Shown: positions 31,679 to 43,605 of the stretch, piece after piece | Numbering within the stretch: the stretch's first letter is position 1 | Layout of the letters: the number at the start of each line of letters is the position of its first letter | Assembly: GCA_029339505.1 (NCBI GenBank) | Contig: JAQISU010001239.1 | Span: 9,741,001-9,805,000, forward strand | Length of the DNA stretch: 64,000 nt | Origin: Unio delphinus | Taxonomy: Eukaryota; Mollusca; Bivalvia; Unionida; Unionidae | Direction: 5' to 3' | Program-made: the position numbers and the translations under genes | The notes under the pieces: generated by a model | What the model saw: the letters and a program-made list of their open reading frames with translations, nothing else | Databases searched by the model: none | Told to the model about the DNA's origin: nothing

Positions 31679-33200
31679 TTGATATTTGGGGGAGATCTTT
31701 GAAACCCAAACCCGATGACACTGCAACCGGTGATGTAAAAAAACTAATCAAAGATGAAATAGCTGAGACGTTAAATTTAGCAAGTGTTGACCCGAACGAA
31801 ATAGTTGTATTTCAGGACAAACAGGGTAAATTGAAAAGCAGTGATGTGTCATTGAATGACATTTTGATACGGCAGCGCGACGCCGCTGAAAACTCTATTG
31901 CGCTATATTCCAACAGTGGACAACTTAAACCAGGCACACTTGTGTCTACAATCACCGACGCGATTGACGCCCACAAACGTGATCTGGAGGATTATATACG
32001 AGGTTATAGTACTTTTCGCAAAAATGTCGTACATAAATTCTTTGGAACCCCGCTTGTGGTTGGCATGACTCTCGCTGAAATTAAAAACTATCTATCGCTA
32101 TTCTTTTTTAACAAGGACGCGGGAAGGATGATGAATGAAAATGAAATCAAGGCAAATTATCTCGAGATTTCTAAACTAATAGAAGATCAAAAACCCACTA
32201 ACGACGTCATTGTTAAGTTTTTTGGAACCCCGCTTGTGGCAGGCATGACTCTCGCTGAAATCAGTGAGTTTATCGGCAAGCACACTCACAATGCCTACAT
32301 CGCTAATAATTTCTTTGGTATCCCGGCTACATCTACAATAACTCTCAAAGATATTAATATGTTTATGGTGAGACAAACAACACTTAATACCATCGTGGAT
32401 AGATTTTGGGGAGAACACCTGTTTCTGAAACCACATCGTTGACAGGTCCAACCCTCGCTGAAGTTAAAAAAGCTATTGACGAACAAAAATCCGCCAGTGA
32501 AATGGTTAACAAGTTCTTTAGAGGACCTGAAGGTCACGATACCACTACGACATATTTTGACCTCGCTAGTGATTATAAACTCCGAGTAGATATGGATTTT
32601 AGCTTCTTTTCGACTTCATTTTTTAAACGCCGCGATAAAACGTTGATGAAATATACTGAAATCGATAAAACCTATTCCGACGTCATTGACGATATTCTTA
32701 AATTAAAGGGGAATTTTGAGCGGGTACAAAAACCAGTCAATGACATTGTTGATAAGTTCTTTGGAATTCCACACAACGCGGGTATGTTTCTCGTTGAAAT
32801 TATCGCGGCTATCAATAAGGTAAAAATTCCACATAGTGTAAGCGCCGTTAATAACATCGTGTACACGGTTGATAGTGGAACTTTTGATTGGATCCGAGGA
32901 AACAGAAATTATCTTTATGTTGGCCACAGACATACTGGTGTACCAGGCTGCTACCGACTTACAATAATACATCACCGTAAATTTGATTTGGAATTCAGCA
33001 ACACAGGTATCAGAGGTGTTAACACATTGATGTATATACTAGAGAAAATACCAAAACCTCCACCCTATATACCAGTCCCATTTCCGATTGTTATAAGCAA
33101 TTCCGACGAGTCTGTGATTAGGGAGCCACTACCCTGGATAATAGAATTTGTATCCGGTGTCCCCTCATCCGATCCTAAAACCACTTCGTTAATAGGATAA
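31675..33200 (+). pseudogene. Repeat-rich fibre-like protein, frameshifted
   Basis: About 508 codons over two overlapping frames (to 32442, and from before 32406); the frame changes near 32410. A repeated block of about 45-60 residues centres on KFFGTPLVVGMTLAEI (variants KFFGTPLVAGMTLAEI, NFFGIPATSTITLKDI, KFFGIPHNAGMFLVEI), at least five times, giving a shaft-like architecture. The last 140 residues (from about 32820) are non-repetitive and beta-rich (AVNNIVYTVDSGTFDW, GCYRLTIIHHRKFDLEF). A copy of this terminal domain survives alone in element B (47472-47849). Shaft repeats plus a terminal domain next to the protease recall attachment fibres, which is inference only. Confidence 0.6.
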
Positions 33201-33258
33201 TTGAAAGGAAAATCGTTCGGATTTCACAATTGAAAACGCTAGTATTTTTAAAATAAAA

Positions 33259-33801
33259 ATGATTTCATCAACGCAATGTCGCTATGATCAGGTCAGAGAA
33301 TTTCAGACTAGACTCAAAACCCTCACTGAGGAGTATCAAATAAAAATAAAAAAATACCGACGAAAAATCACCGCAATTGATATTACTATGTACTCGGTGT
33401 CAAGCGTTCTCGCTGGCGCCGGAATAATACTTGCATCGGTTACAATGATTGCCCCGGTCGTAGTTCCAATTTGCATTTCTGCGGTGGCTACAATCGGGGG
33501 TATATCAACCGGGATAGCAAAAAAGATATCATCATGCAGCCAGAGTAAACTGCAGAATTACTTAATTCAATTTCATATTTCATCAACCGCATATTCGCAG
33601 TTATCCCTGATGATATCGTCGTCACTCGATACAATTATATCAGATAGTGAATTCTCAGCGATGGTCAGTATTTTTGATTCCGCGATATCGAAATTAGAGC
33701 GACAACATGAATATAATAACAATGACAACACCGATGGAATTGGAAAACACGAACCCAAAAACCAAAATGATCTCAATAATCTCAACCATACCAGATTGTG
33801 A
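33259..33801 (+). CDS. Predicted membrane protein of the virion block
   Basis: 180 residues. An N-terminal helical, basic part (REFQTRLKTLTEEYQIKIKK) leads to a long hydrophobic region (SVSSVLAGAGIILASVTMIA and PVVVPICISAVATIGGISTG), enough for one or two membrane spans, then a polar C-terminus. It is followed by a tandem duplication of about 150 bp (33645-33790 and 33798-33957) that repeats its C-terminal end and the start of the penton gene. In the second copy the original C-terminal frame stays open to 33970. Element B has the same protein with stops. The start follows an AATTGAAA...GATTT motif. Confidence 0.65.
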   Translation: MISSTQCRYDQVREFQTRLKTLTEEYQIKIKKYRRKITAIDITMYSVSSVLAGAGIILASVTMIAPVVVPICISAVATIGGISTGIAKKISSCSQSKLQNYLIQFHISSTAYSQLSLMISSSLDTIISDSEFSAMVSIFDSAISKLERQHEYNNNDNTDGIGKHEPKNQNDLNNLNHTRL

Positions 33802-33957
33802 GTTCTCAGTGATGGTCAGTATTTATGATTCCGCGGTGTCAAAATTAGAAATACAACATGAGTATAATAACAATGACGACACCGATGGAATTACTTCAAC
33901 AAATAGTGGAGAACACGAACCCAGTACAAACAAGCATGATATCAATAACATCAACGG
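33645..33957. repeat. Tandem duplication at the membrane protein/penton junction
   Basis: Two diverged copies of about 150 bp; both contain GATGGTCAGTATTT and an ACACCGATGGAATT block. The second copy contains the penton start codon at 33858. Element B has only one copy at the matching place. Confidence 0.8.
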
Positions 33958-35207
33958 AACCCGAGTTTAGTGTGAATTTCCCTAGCCCAGTCCCCGTGAA
34001 GGAGATAGCGCTAGCAAAACTACGAGTGTATCACAGTTGGCCTAATATCAGATCAAAATCATTTGGTGGTCAACAACCCAATAATTCTTTAGTGTTTGCA
34101 AATAAGAATAAACCCGACGGAACCCCAGACTGGAACGTCGTTTCGATACCAACCGGATCATACCAAATCGAACAAATCAATAATGAATTCGCGCGTAGAA
34201 TAAAATCGATTACTGGAACAGAATCGAAAATCGCTATAACAGTTCATGAGCCGACGCTATCATCCGCAATTGAGATAAGCACAGAAGGATACGTCGTAGA
34301 TATCTATTAGAGTTCTATTAGAACCGTACTAGGATGGCCTGAAAAACCACCGGAAAAATCCACCACCGACTTAACCACGGACGTAGAATCATATCATGAA
34401 ATCAATCCCAGTTATCGAGATAATTTATCTGATATAAGAAAAGGAAAAATCGCCGATAGATTTATATTCACCAACAAAGACACATTGCAATGGGATTTTA
34501 TCATTAAAAGAACAACCGACTCATCTGTTACTATTTCATTTACGCTAACTGACGTCCGTGGTTATTTTAATGAGATTAAACAATTATATGACACACAACT
34601 AGAACAACTACGGAAAACAAGATCGCAAAAACACGTTGAAATAATAAATCAGCTTATATCGGACATGGAATATATCTATGAACTAATTATTCAAACAATA
34701 ATTAATGACAACAGCGACAATAAACAACGATTCCTAACCGATTACAATATCACAGAAGACAAACTGCGTAATTTCAAGTTTCCGAAATACAACGCTGATG
34801 AATTAGCAAGAATTGTTAAAACCGATATCAAAGCGCTACAAAAATCAGATTCAACTGTCCTCCTCAAATATAATAATGATCCAGATGGTGGCGGTAGGCA
34901 TATCGCTCCGTTCAACGTGAATATTTCATCGGTGATTGCGCTCAATTTAGTATGTGATGTTATCGAAGGAAGCTATCAGATTAATCTAGAGCAATCAAAT
35001 CAAGCTCAGCAGGGATATATTCTTTATTCGTTTGCACCAACAGCTCCTCCAGGATTCCTAATTATTGAAAACCCAATTAATCCTGTCTACATGCGATGCC
35101 ATAATAATTCATTAACCAGAATTAATTTCAAACTCACCGACCAGTCAAATAATCTGATTGATTTACAAGAAGAGGTGTTAGCGATTAGTTTGTTTGTAAA
35201 GTCCTAA
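33858..35207 (+). pseudogene. Penton-like minor capsid protein, one nonsense codon
   Basis: A 449-codon frame from ATG 33858 to TAA 35205-35207, interrupted by TAG at 34308-34310; element B reads Gln there. The N-terminal part (EIALAKLRVYHSWPNIRS, SIPTGSYQIEQINNEF, then SSIRTVLGW) and the C-terminal part (YILYSFAPTAPPGFLIIENP, RINFKLTDQSNNLIDLQEE) are the two conserved halves of Polinton penton-like proteins, which form capsid vertices. Between them is a charged helical insert of about 150 residues (RGYFNEIKQLYDTQLEQLRK). The gene ends about 50 bp from the right TIR. Its start overlaps the ancestral membrane protein frame. Confidence 0.82.
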
Positions 35208-35259
35208 GGACTTGATCAAATATTCGGTTAAAATCATTTCTTATTTTTTGTTAACTTGT

Positions 35260-35488
35260 AGCAGCAGAGAGGGTGGATGACCACATCGTTGCGAGCAAAA
35301 TTGATTAAAAAATCGTAAAATCTCCGTTTTTGCAAAAATGGAGACTTTTTTTTTGGTTAAATGAGATTTCGTTGGAAGCCTTATATTTTGTTCGAAAACG
35401 TGGTCTGTAAGCCTTATTTTGCTCGAAAACGTTATCTGGAAGCCTTATTTTTGCTCGAAAACGTGGTCTGTTCACCCTCTCTGCTGCT
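35260..35488. repeat. Right TIR of element A, 229 bp
   Basis: Exact inverse of 19598-19826 by eye, including the 9-base homopolymer. It is followed by the TGCTG duplication at 35489-35493. Confidence 0.95.
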
Positions 35489-37130
35489 TGCTGGGACACC
35501 ATAAATTAATTTTTAAAGTAATTTTTGTGTGTTCTGGGACACTTTGTTTTCACAAGTTGTAAGTTGTGGGACACCTTTTAAATCATTTGAAAATTATATG
35601 TGGAACAATGCACTCCAGCTACAATGTTAGTTTAAAAAGTATAAAACTGTACTTAAGATTTAATCCACTATATCATTATCTCTTCAACACAACCCTTCCA
35701 CACAATCCATTCTTTCGGTGCATGAAATTATTTTCTTTAGTTTTCTCATACATTGAAAAATTATCATTAGAGGCAACATATCACCTGAAATCTGTACCAG
35801 TCTACTTATCTTCTTGCCATCATGAATCATCAATTGATTTTATTGTCTCCAAATTTTCTAGGCAATGCTTCTGGGTCATTGATGTCTGTGCATATAGCAC
35901 TATATTGTGTCACTTTGATTTTTTTCCATTATTTCAATTTATTTTCAAACTTCCTATGAATACTGGTGAAAAGAAACCAAAGTTCCATATATTGGCCATC
36001 TTTGTATATGAAAATAAAATATAAAAGAAATCAGTACACTTAAAAGACTTCATAGTTGGCTTCAGAGGTTGGCATGCTTTGCAATAAATAAGTTTTGTAT
36101 TGATGTCCATTTAAAAAATGGCTTCAAAGTATCTAAAGTTGGCTTTTGAGGTGAACTTGCTTTTTGATACAGGTAAACTTCATCTTTAATGTCCTGTCGA
36201 TAAGTTCAAAAAATGAGTTTGCTGCTTGCTGTCAGTTGATCTTTTGTGTGTTTGGCAACTATAGTTATAATTAATGAAAACGGGTCGTGATGTTTGCAGG
36301 TAAATAGTATAAACAGCAATAACTTGCTTTATTGATATTTTTGTATTCATCTGCCAGTGAAAAATAGTCACTTGTACTTAAGTGTAGGTATTTTCAAATA
36401 ATGATTTTTATTTGTGAGATACTGTCATATAGTTGACCTGGATATAATTCAGTCTTGGTTATTTTGCACCTAACACCATGTGATATGTGAATGACAGTTG
36501 TCTTCAAAATATCAGTTGATTATTTCTCTGATTTGCGATTTTGTTGGATCCAATTTTCAGTCAGATAACATATTCAGACCTTTGAGCACAACTAAGCACA
36601 ATTTGTTTCTCAATGTTCATATCAATGAACAATGTGTTGTGTACTGGTATCAGACATAAGTGATACATGGTACAATATGGAAGCCTATGCTACATATATG
36701 GAGTTTGTGGAGATACTTTATTCTTTATGTGGAGATACTTTATTCTTTAATGTTCATGATGAAATAAAATAATAAATGATAAGTTAGTTTCTTTCATTTT
36801 AGTATCAAAAAAGCAATTTGTTGATCTATTTTATTGGAACGTGCAGAGGCGGTGGGGGCACAAATTCAGTACAAATTTATTTCGCATCTTAACTCTTGAG
36901 ACATGTGACCTAGGTGTAACAATTTTCACTGTAAGTTCTGGGACAGGAAAAAAAATATTATTTTATCATGTCCCAGTATATATGGTAAATATGGCATATT
37001 AAAGAAAAAGTCAGTTAAAATGACGTCACAAATAATGAAAGCATGTGAAGTATTTTTGTTATGTTTATATCTACCGGATGGTACCTTTATAAGAGTTTTG
37101 ACATTATGTACGTTTCATATCCGGAATTAC

Positions 37131-37170
<40 letters not shown>

Positions 37171-37331
37171 GCCAAATTATATTTCAAACTATCATCTGAA
37201 AGTCATTTTATTGAGATGCCTCAATATTTGCTACTCATTGGACTTAATATAGTGTTGTAACCAATCGTGAACCAAATTCTTTTTCTTGTACAATAGAAGA
37301 GATATTAATGCCATTCATTATCACTTTGCAG
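35489..37331. other. Rest of the Walker A intron, no gene seen
   Basis: Host intron resuming after element A. It includes an ATT microsatellite at about 37130-37170. An open stretch at 35566-36024 lacks coding character. The intron ends TTTGCAG before the TGKS-encoding exon. Confidence 0.6.
37130..37170. repeat. (ATT)n microsatellite
   Basis: About 13 ATT units. Confidence 0.9.
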
Positions 37332-37469
37332 GCACAGGAAAATCATACACATGCATTAAACTTCTTTACCTTTTCAACAAGATCAACAAACTGTGGGAGA
37401 AAGAGGGTAATCGAAGAAAGCAAGTTCTATTCTGTGGACCTTCCAACAATTCAGTTGATCAGATTGCAC
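37332..37469 (+). CDS. Helicase exon completing Walker A
   Basis: Flanked by TTTGCAG and GTAAGT, phase 1 to phase 1. It encodes GTGKSYTCIKLLYLFNKINK followed by LWEKEGNRRKQVLFCGPSNN and SVDQIA. Joined to the exon at 19303 it completes the GPPGTGKS nucleotide-binding loop; the FCGPSNNSVD segment is helicase motif Ia. The splice sites are intact despite the 17.9-kb intron. Confidence 0.92.
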
Positions 37470-37549
37470 GTAAGTTAGCACTATTAAGGCCTTTGCCATT
37501 AGTATTAAAAGCAGTATATTAATGGTTACTGTTGAATTGATTTGAATTT

Positions 37550-40123
37550 GAATTGTTATTTAAATATCAGTACCTACATTCTTGTTTGCTAATTATGAAT
37601 TGTTATTTAAATATCAGTACCTACAATCTTGTTTGCTAATTATGAATTGTTATTTAAATATCAGTACCTACATTCTAGTTTGCTAATTATAAATTGTTTT
37701 TAAAATATCAGTACCTACATTCTAGTTTGCTAATTATGAATTGTTATTTAAATATCAGTACCTACATTCTAGTTTGCTAATTATGAATTGTTATTTAAAT
37801 ATCAGTACCTACATTCTAGCTTGCTAATGATGAATTGTTATTTAAATATCAGTACCTGCATTCTAGTTTGCTAATTATGAATTGTTATTTAAATATCAGT
37901 ACCTACATTCTAGTTTGCTAATTATGAATTTTTATTTAAATATCAGTGCCTACATTCTTGTTTGCTAATTATGAATTGTTATTTAAATATCAGTACCTAC
38001 ATTCTAGTTTGCTTATGAATTGTTATTTAAATATCAGGACCTACATTCTAGTTTTCTTATGAATTGTTCTTTAAATATCAATACCTACATTCTAGTTTTC
38101 TTATGAATTACTATTTAAATTTCAGTATCTACATTGGATGAATTGCTATTTAAAAATCAGTACATGTACCAACATTCTAGTTTGCTAATTATGAATTGTT
38201 ATTTAAATATCAGTACCTACATTCCAGTTTGCCTATGAATGTTCATTTAAATATCAGTACCTACATTCTAGTTTGCTAATTATGAATTGTTATTTAAATA
38301 TCAGTATCTACATTCTGGATGAATTGCTCTTTAAATATCAGTACATGTACCTACATTCTAGTTTGCTAATTGTGAATTGTTATTTAAAGATCAGTACCTA
38401 CATTCTAGTTTGCTAATTATGAATTGTTATTTAAATATCAGTACCTACATTCTAGTTTGCTAATTATGAATTGTTATTTAAATATCAGTACCTACATTCT
38501 AGTTTGCTAATTATGAATTGTTATTTAAATATCAGTACCTACATTCTAGTTTGCTAATTATGAATTGTTTTTTAAATATCAGTACCTACATTCTAGTTTG
38601 CTAATTATGAATTGTTATTTAAATATCAGTACCTACATTCTAGTTTGCTAATTATGAATTGTTATTTAAATATCAGTACCTACATTCTAGCTTGCTAATG
38701 ATGAATTGTTATTTAAATATCAGTACCTACATTCTAGTTTGCTAATTATGAATTGTTATTTAAATATCAGTACCTACATTCTAGTTTGCTTATGAATTGT
38801 TATTTAAATATCAGTACCTACATTCTTGTTTGCTAATTATGAATTGTTATTTAAATATCAGTATCTACATTCTGGATGAATTGCTCTTTAAATATCAGTA
38901 CATGTACCTACATTCTAGTTTGCTAATTATGAATTTTTATTTAAATATCAGTACCTACATTCTAGTTTGCTTATGAATTGTTATTTAAATATCAGTACCT
39001 ACATTCTAGTTTGCTAATTATGAAATGTTATTTAAATATCAGTACCTACATTCTAGTTTGCTAATTATGAATTGTTATTTAAATATCAGTACCTACATTC
39101 TAGCTTGCTAATGATGAATTGTTATTTAAATATCAGTACCTACATTCTAGTTTGCTAATTATGAATTTTTATTTAAATGTCAGTACCTACATTCTTGTTT
39201 GCTAATTATGAATTGTTATTTAAATATCAGTACCTACATTCTTGTTTGCTAATTATGAATTGTTATTTAAATATCAGTATCTACATTCTAGTTTGATAAT
39301 TATGAATTTTTATTTAAATATCAGTGCCTACATTCTTGTTTGCTAATTATGAATTGTTATTTAAATATCAGTACCTACATTCTAGTTTGCTTATGAATTG
39401 TTATTTAAATATCAGGACCTACATTCTAGTTTTCTTATGAATTACTATTTAAATTTCAGTATCTACATTGGATGAATTGCTCTTTAAAAAACAGTACATG
39501 TACCAACATTCTAGTTTGCTAATTATGAATTGTTATTTAAATATCAGTACCTACATTCCAGTTTGCCTATGAATGTTCATTTAAATATCAGTACCTACAT
39601 TCTAGTTTGCTAATTATGAATTGTTATTTAAATATCAGTATCTACATTCTGGATGAATTGCTCTTTAAATATCAGTACATGTACCTACATTCTAGTTTGC
39701 TAATTGTGAATTGTTATTTAAAGATCAGTACCTACATTCTAGTTTGCTAATTATGAATTGTTATTTAAATATCAGTACCTACATTCTAGTTTGCTAATTA
39801 TGAATTGTTATTTAAATATCAGTACCTACATTCTAGTTTGCTAATTATGAAATGTTATTTCAATATCAGTACCTACATTCTTGTTTGCTAATTATGAATT
39901 GTTATTTAAATATCAGTACCTACATTCTTGTTTGCTTATGAATTGTTATTTAAATATCAGTACCTACATTCTAGTTTGCTAATTATGAATTGTTATTTAA
40001 ATATCAGTACCTACATTCTAGTTTGCTAATTATAAATTGTTATTTAAATATCAGTACCTACATTCTAGTTTGCTAATTATGAATTGTTATTTAAATATCA
40101 GTACCTACATTCTTGTTTGCTTA
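37550..40123. repeat. 47-bp satellite array, about 54 copies
   Basis: Tandem unit of 47 bp built on TTATTTAAATATCAGTACCT plus ACATTCTAGTTTGCTAATTA. Variants include shortened units (TTTGCTTATGAA) and units with CAGTACATGTACC. A mixed block near 38,000-38,400 recurs about 1.33 kb later (39,340-39,740), which indicates a higher-order duplication. It lies between two helicase exons. Confidence 0.95.
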
Positions 40124-40720
40124 TCTCACATGGAAAGAATTCATAGCCAGTTGGTCTTTAAACTTAGTGCATCCCATGCTCTAGACGACAGGTTTACAAC
40201 CTGGTACATGTCTGCATGTCTATATTACTCATACCATGCAAACATACCACATAAGTCTGAAAATCTTGCTCATGGTGTGTATGAATATAGATTGCTTGAC
40301 CCCACTGTTATTAACAAATGGCACAGGGAGAGACATGCACAATCAAATGGGGGGGGGGGGTGAGGGTGAGGCTGATAGTTGCTGTCATGCCAGATTCATC
40401 ACCTTGTCATGAATGAATTTAGAGACACAATAAATGTCATCGTGCAATATTTAATGTTCTTGTTTCTTTTGCACCTGATGAAAAACATGTTTTCTGTGTT
40501 TCCTAGACCTGTAAGTAGTTATTATACTTAGCAAACCATGATTTTCCATGACAAGTCATATTAGTTGAAGTACTATCAGCAAAACGCGTCACAAATTTTC
40601 TTGCATATTAAGTACATTTAACACACAGGTATTGACTATTGAAGACAAGCGTTGCTGATACTTGATTACAATAGTGAAAGTACACATTGTGGTCTTAAAA
40701 TGTGTTCTTTATTCTATTAG
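40124..40720. other. Intron remainder, no gene seen
   Basis: Unique intronic sequence after the satellite, with a poly-G run near 40350. It ends in CTATTAG before the next exon. Confidence 0.6.
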
Positions 40721-41089
40721 GTTTGATGAAGAACAGGCTTCTAAAACACTGCCCCAAAATTGTCCGAATGTATGGAAGATCAATGGAGGCAGTTGATTTT
40801 CCTATCCCAGGGAAAATATTCCTGTCCAAACAGAGTATGCGCGATTCTAAAGCAGTGGAAGAGCTTGCACATATCTCACTTCATCATCTTATTAGGGAGA
40901 AAAGTAAACCATTTGCAGAGAAAATAAATGAATTTGATAAAAGATTTCAACTACCGGGTTATATTCCAGACCACAAAGAGGTCCAAAATTATATCCATCT
41001 TCTCAGTGATGCAACTGTCAAAGAGCTGGAAACACATGATGTCATCCTTTGCACTACAGCTGTTGCTTCAAAATGCAAACTACTAGAAG
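40721..41089 (+). CDS. Helicase exon, motif Ib region
   Basis: Flanked by CTATTAG and GTTCGT, phase 1 to phase 1, 123 codons. It encodes KNRLLKHCPKIVRMYGRSME, a helical variable insertion, and ends with ETHDVILCTTAVASKCKLLE, the UPF1-family strand that precedes motif II. The next exon (motif II, DEAA) is 19.5 kb away because element B and older relics fill the intron. Confidence 0.88.
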
Positions 41090-43309
41090 GTTCGTTACAC
41101 ATTCCTTCTTGAATGATTTTTCCATCCCATACTTCAATTCAGTTTTCATACTATTTTAATTACCTCCTAAGCTGTAGAAGTTGATATGGATTGTGTTTGT
41201 AAAATGTAATGCAGCTGAATTCCTATTATTACGTAAATAGTGTTATACATTGGTATGTTTAGAAATAGACTAATGTTTTTAACTTGCATTTGAAAGAATG
41301 AAAATGTATTATGAATAATCTATAATGTGCATCAGAATTTCTTGATCTAAATATATTTGATTTTATCATATGTAAATATTTATGAGATTGTTACTTTTTA
41401 GGAGAAAGTAAAAGCTTCAGTTTGAAAAATAGTCTTTTAATAGCATTAATACATAATCTGTTACTATCTCATTGCTCTACTTTTCTGGGACTTATAGTCC
41501 ACTGTCCTAGCTAAATTATTTCCAGTTTTAATTGGAATCAAAAAACTGAAAATAGCAAGTTCTCATTCTCTGACTCCTTTATTACAGCAAATATATACAA
41601 TACTTTCCTTTTTTATGTGGATGCTATGTAAATTACATTTGTGCTATTTTGTACAGCAGATCTCTGGGCTAAATGGAGACATTGCACATAAGTTTTTATT
41701 TCTATCTTTATTTCAATGTTGTCTGTGTTCTGTTTTATTGATTTACTTAGGGGAGGGTGCATCTTGCTTATCAAATAGTGCTTCTGTAAACTATATTTGT
41801 TTCTGCTAGGGTAAGTATCATCTATTTATGGTTCTAAATTTTTGTTCTGTGTAATGATGGGCAAAACACTTATGAACATATTGCCCACCCGAATAGGAAT
41901 GAGCAATGCCCTCTCAAGGTCGCAGTTGCATTGAATCAGGGAATCACATCTTCCAAAAATTGAAGAGCAGCAATTTCATTCCAATATATCAGATGTGAGC
42001 TTGTCCATCAGAACTTCATAACAAGGGGCTATAACTATGCTGCCAATGAAACCTGAGGGATACAGAAAGATTTAAGACTACTGCAACCTTCAAATGTCTC
42101 CTCTGTTTGAGACATAGATACTGTTTGTGGCATCACAGGATTCTGAGGGACCATAACCACCAGTCACTGGCCAAATGAAACAGGCCAACAGGTGTGCTCA
42201 TCCTGACCACCTTTTGGGACCAGCTTCAAAATATTTCAAGCAGGCACAGCCCCAGAAATTGCACAAGCAGTCACAGATCAAAGCTTTCTTGTGCCTATAA
42301 TTTGTTAAACACAGTCCAAAAGGCCAAGAAGAAAATCTGTAACCCCCCACCTCCATCCCCAAGAAGAGAGAAGGTGTTCCTCTAGGGACTTGTACCCAAT
42401 TCTGCAGTTTTCTCCATGTGGCTCAATAGGTGCTGGTTGGGATTTGGTCAGGTGTCATGGACATTATGTGGGTTCTTTCCACATTCAAAGATGGATGCTG
42501 GCTATATTTCTGGGGCCACTCTTTCATATAAGGAGCCCCATCTTTCAACAGTCCAAACTGGTTTCTTTAGTGGAAAAGATACACCCTTTTGCAGAGGGTG
42601 GAGAATACAATAAATCAACTTTCTATTTCAGAATGGTTTCATGTTTATAAAAGAAGGGAAACTTTGGTTCGTCATGTATGACATTTTTCACCCATAATTT
42701 AGATGTACTCCAGGCATCATATTTCTAAAAATTCCAGGAGTAGGATTTAATAAAGACTAACTTATCTGAGATATAAACCAAGCGAAATTGTAACATAAGT
42801 AAGGAGGTGGAATTTGAGGTGAAATATGTATATTAGTGATGTCCAGAAATGCACTTAATTTTGACGCCTGGAAAAATGCTTTAGCTAGACATTTGGAAAA
42901 TAATGTTCTAGGTTGACACCTGGAGATATGCTTTAACTTGATATGAGAAATTAACCAGGCATAATTGAGATGTAAGTCTGGTGGAATTTGAGGCAAAATA
43001 TAAAAATTAGCAATGCCGTAAATACACTTTAGCTAACACCTAGTGATACCCAAAAATACATTTTAGCTTGATGCCTGGAAAAATGATTTGGCTTTTTACC
43101 TTCTTCCAAAATTATGCATCTAGGGTAGCATTTGAAGAATTTTATGGTCACAGGTTTTTCTAAATTATTTTTGATACTATATTTTCAAACAAGAAAGAAA
43201 TAAAAACTGGAACTAACAATTTTACAAACAACTGCTTGTTATTATTAGAATTTATAATTTTAGTGGTAAATACATGCAAATTGAAACAATCGCTTCTCCA
43301 TCATAATCA

Positions 43310-43436
43310 TCTTAAATGTAATTATCAACTTAAATGTAATGTAATTATCAACTTAAATGTAATTATCAACTTAAATGTAATTATTAACTTAAATGTAACT
43401 ATCAGCTTAAATGTAATTATTAACTTAAATGTAGAA
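43310..43436. repeat. 18-bp tandem repeat
   Basis: AACTTAAATGTAATTATC units, about seven with small variants. Confidence 0.85.
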
Positions 43437-43530
43437 ATTATAACATTTCTTTTTCCAATATATCTCAATGAATCAATCTTGTTCATGTTATATTGGTTAC
43501 TTCATTATACTTATCATGTTATTCAAAAAG

Positions 43531-43605
<75 letters not shown>
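43531..43605. repeat. (TA)n(TG)n microsatellite
   Basis: Long TA run changing to TG. Confidence 0.95.

Larger units (their letters stand above)
19598..35488. mobile_element. Element A: Polinton/Maverick (adintovirus-like)
   Basis: A 15.9-kb element bounded by 229-bp inverted repeats with AG...CT ends and flanked by TGCTG on both sides (19593-19597, 35489-35493). It encodes the Polinton hallmark set: retroviral-type integrase, family B DNA polymerase, packaging ATPase, adenain-like protease, a probable major capsid protein and a penton-like minor capsid protein. Extra genes (phospholipase A2, DUF5679-like zinc ribbon, HNH nucleases) fit adintovirus-like Polintons. It lies in the intron that splits the host Walker A motif. 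Six visible lesions (21445, 22238-22247, 23868, about 25450, about 32410, 34308) mean the copy as read cannot make several full proteins. Confidence 0.93.

Noticed and set aside
21445..34310. Stop codon reassignment in element A
   Set aside because: TGA, TAA and TAG each occur once at different residues (Trp, Glu and Gln in B), and frame changes are present too; mutation is simpler.
35566..36024. 152-residue frame in the host intron
   Set aside because: Composition of random AT-rich DNA; nothing conserved is seen.
37550..40123. CRISPR-like array
   Set aside because: The whole 47-bp unit repeats without unique spacers, in a eukaryotic intron.
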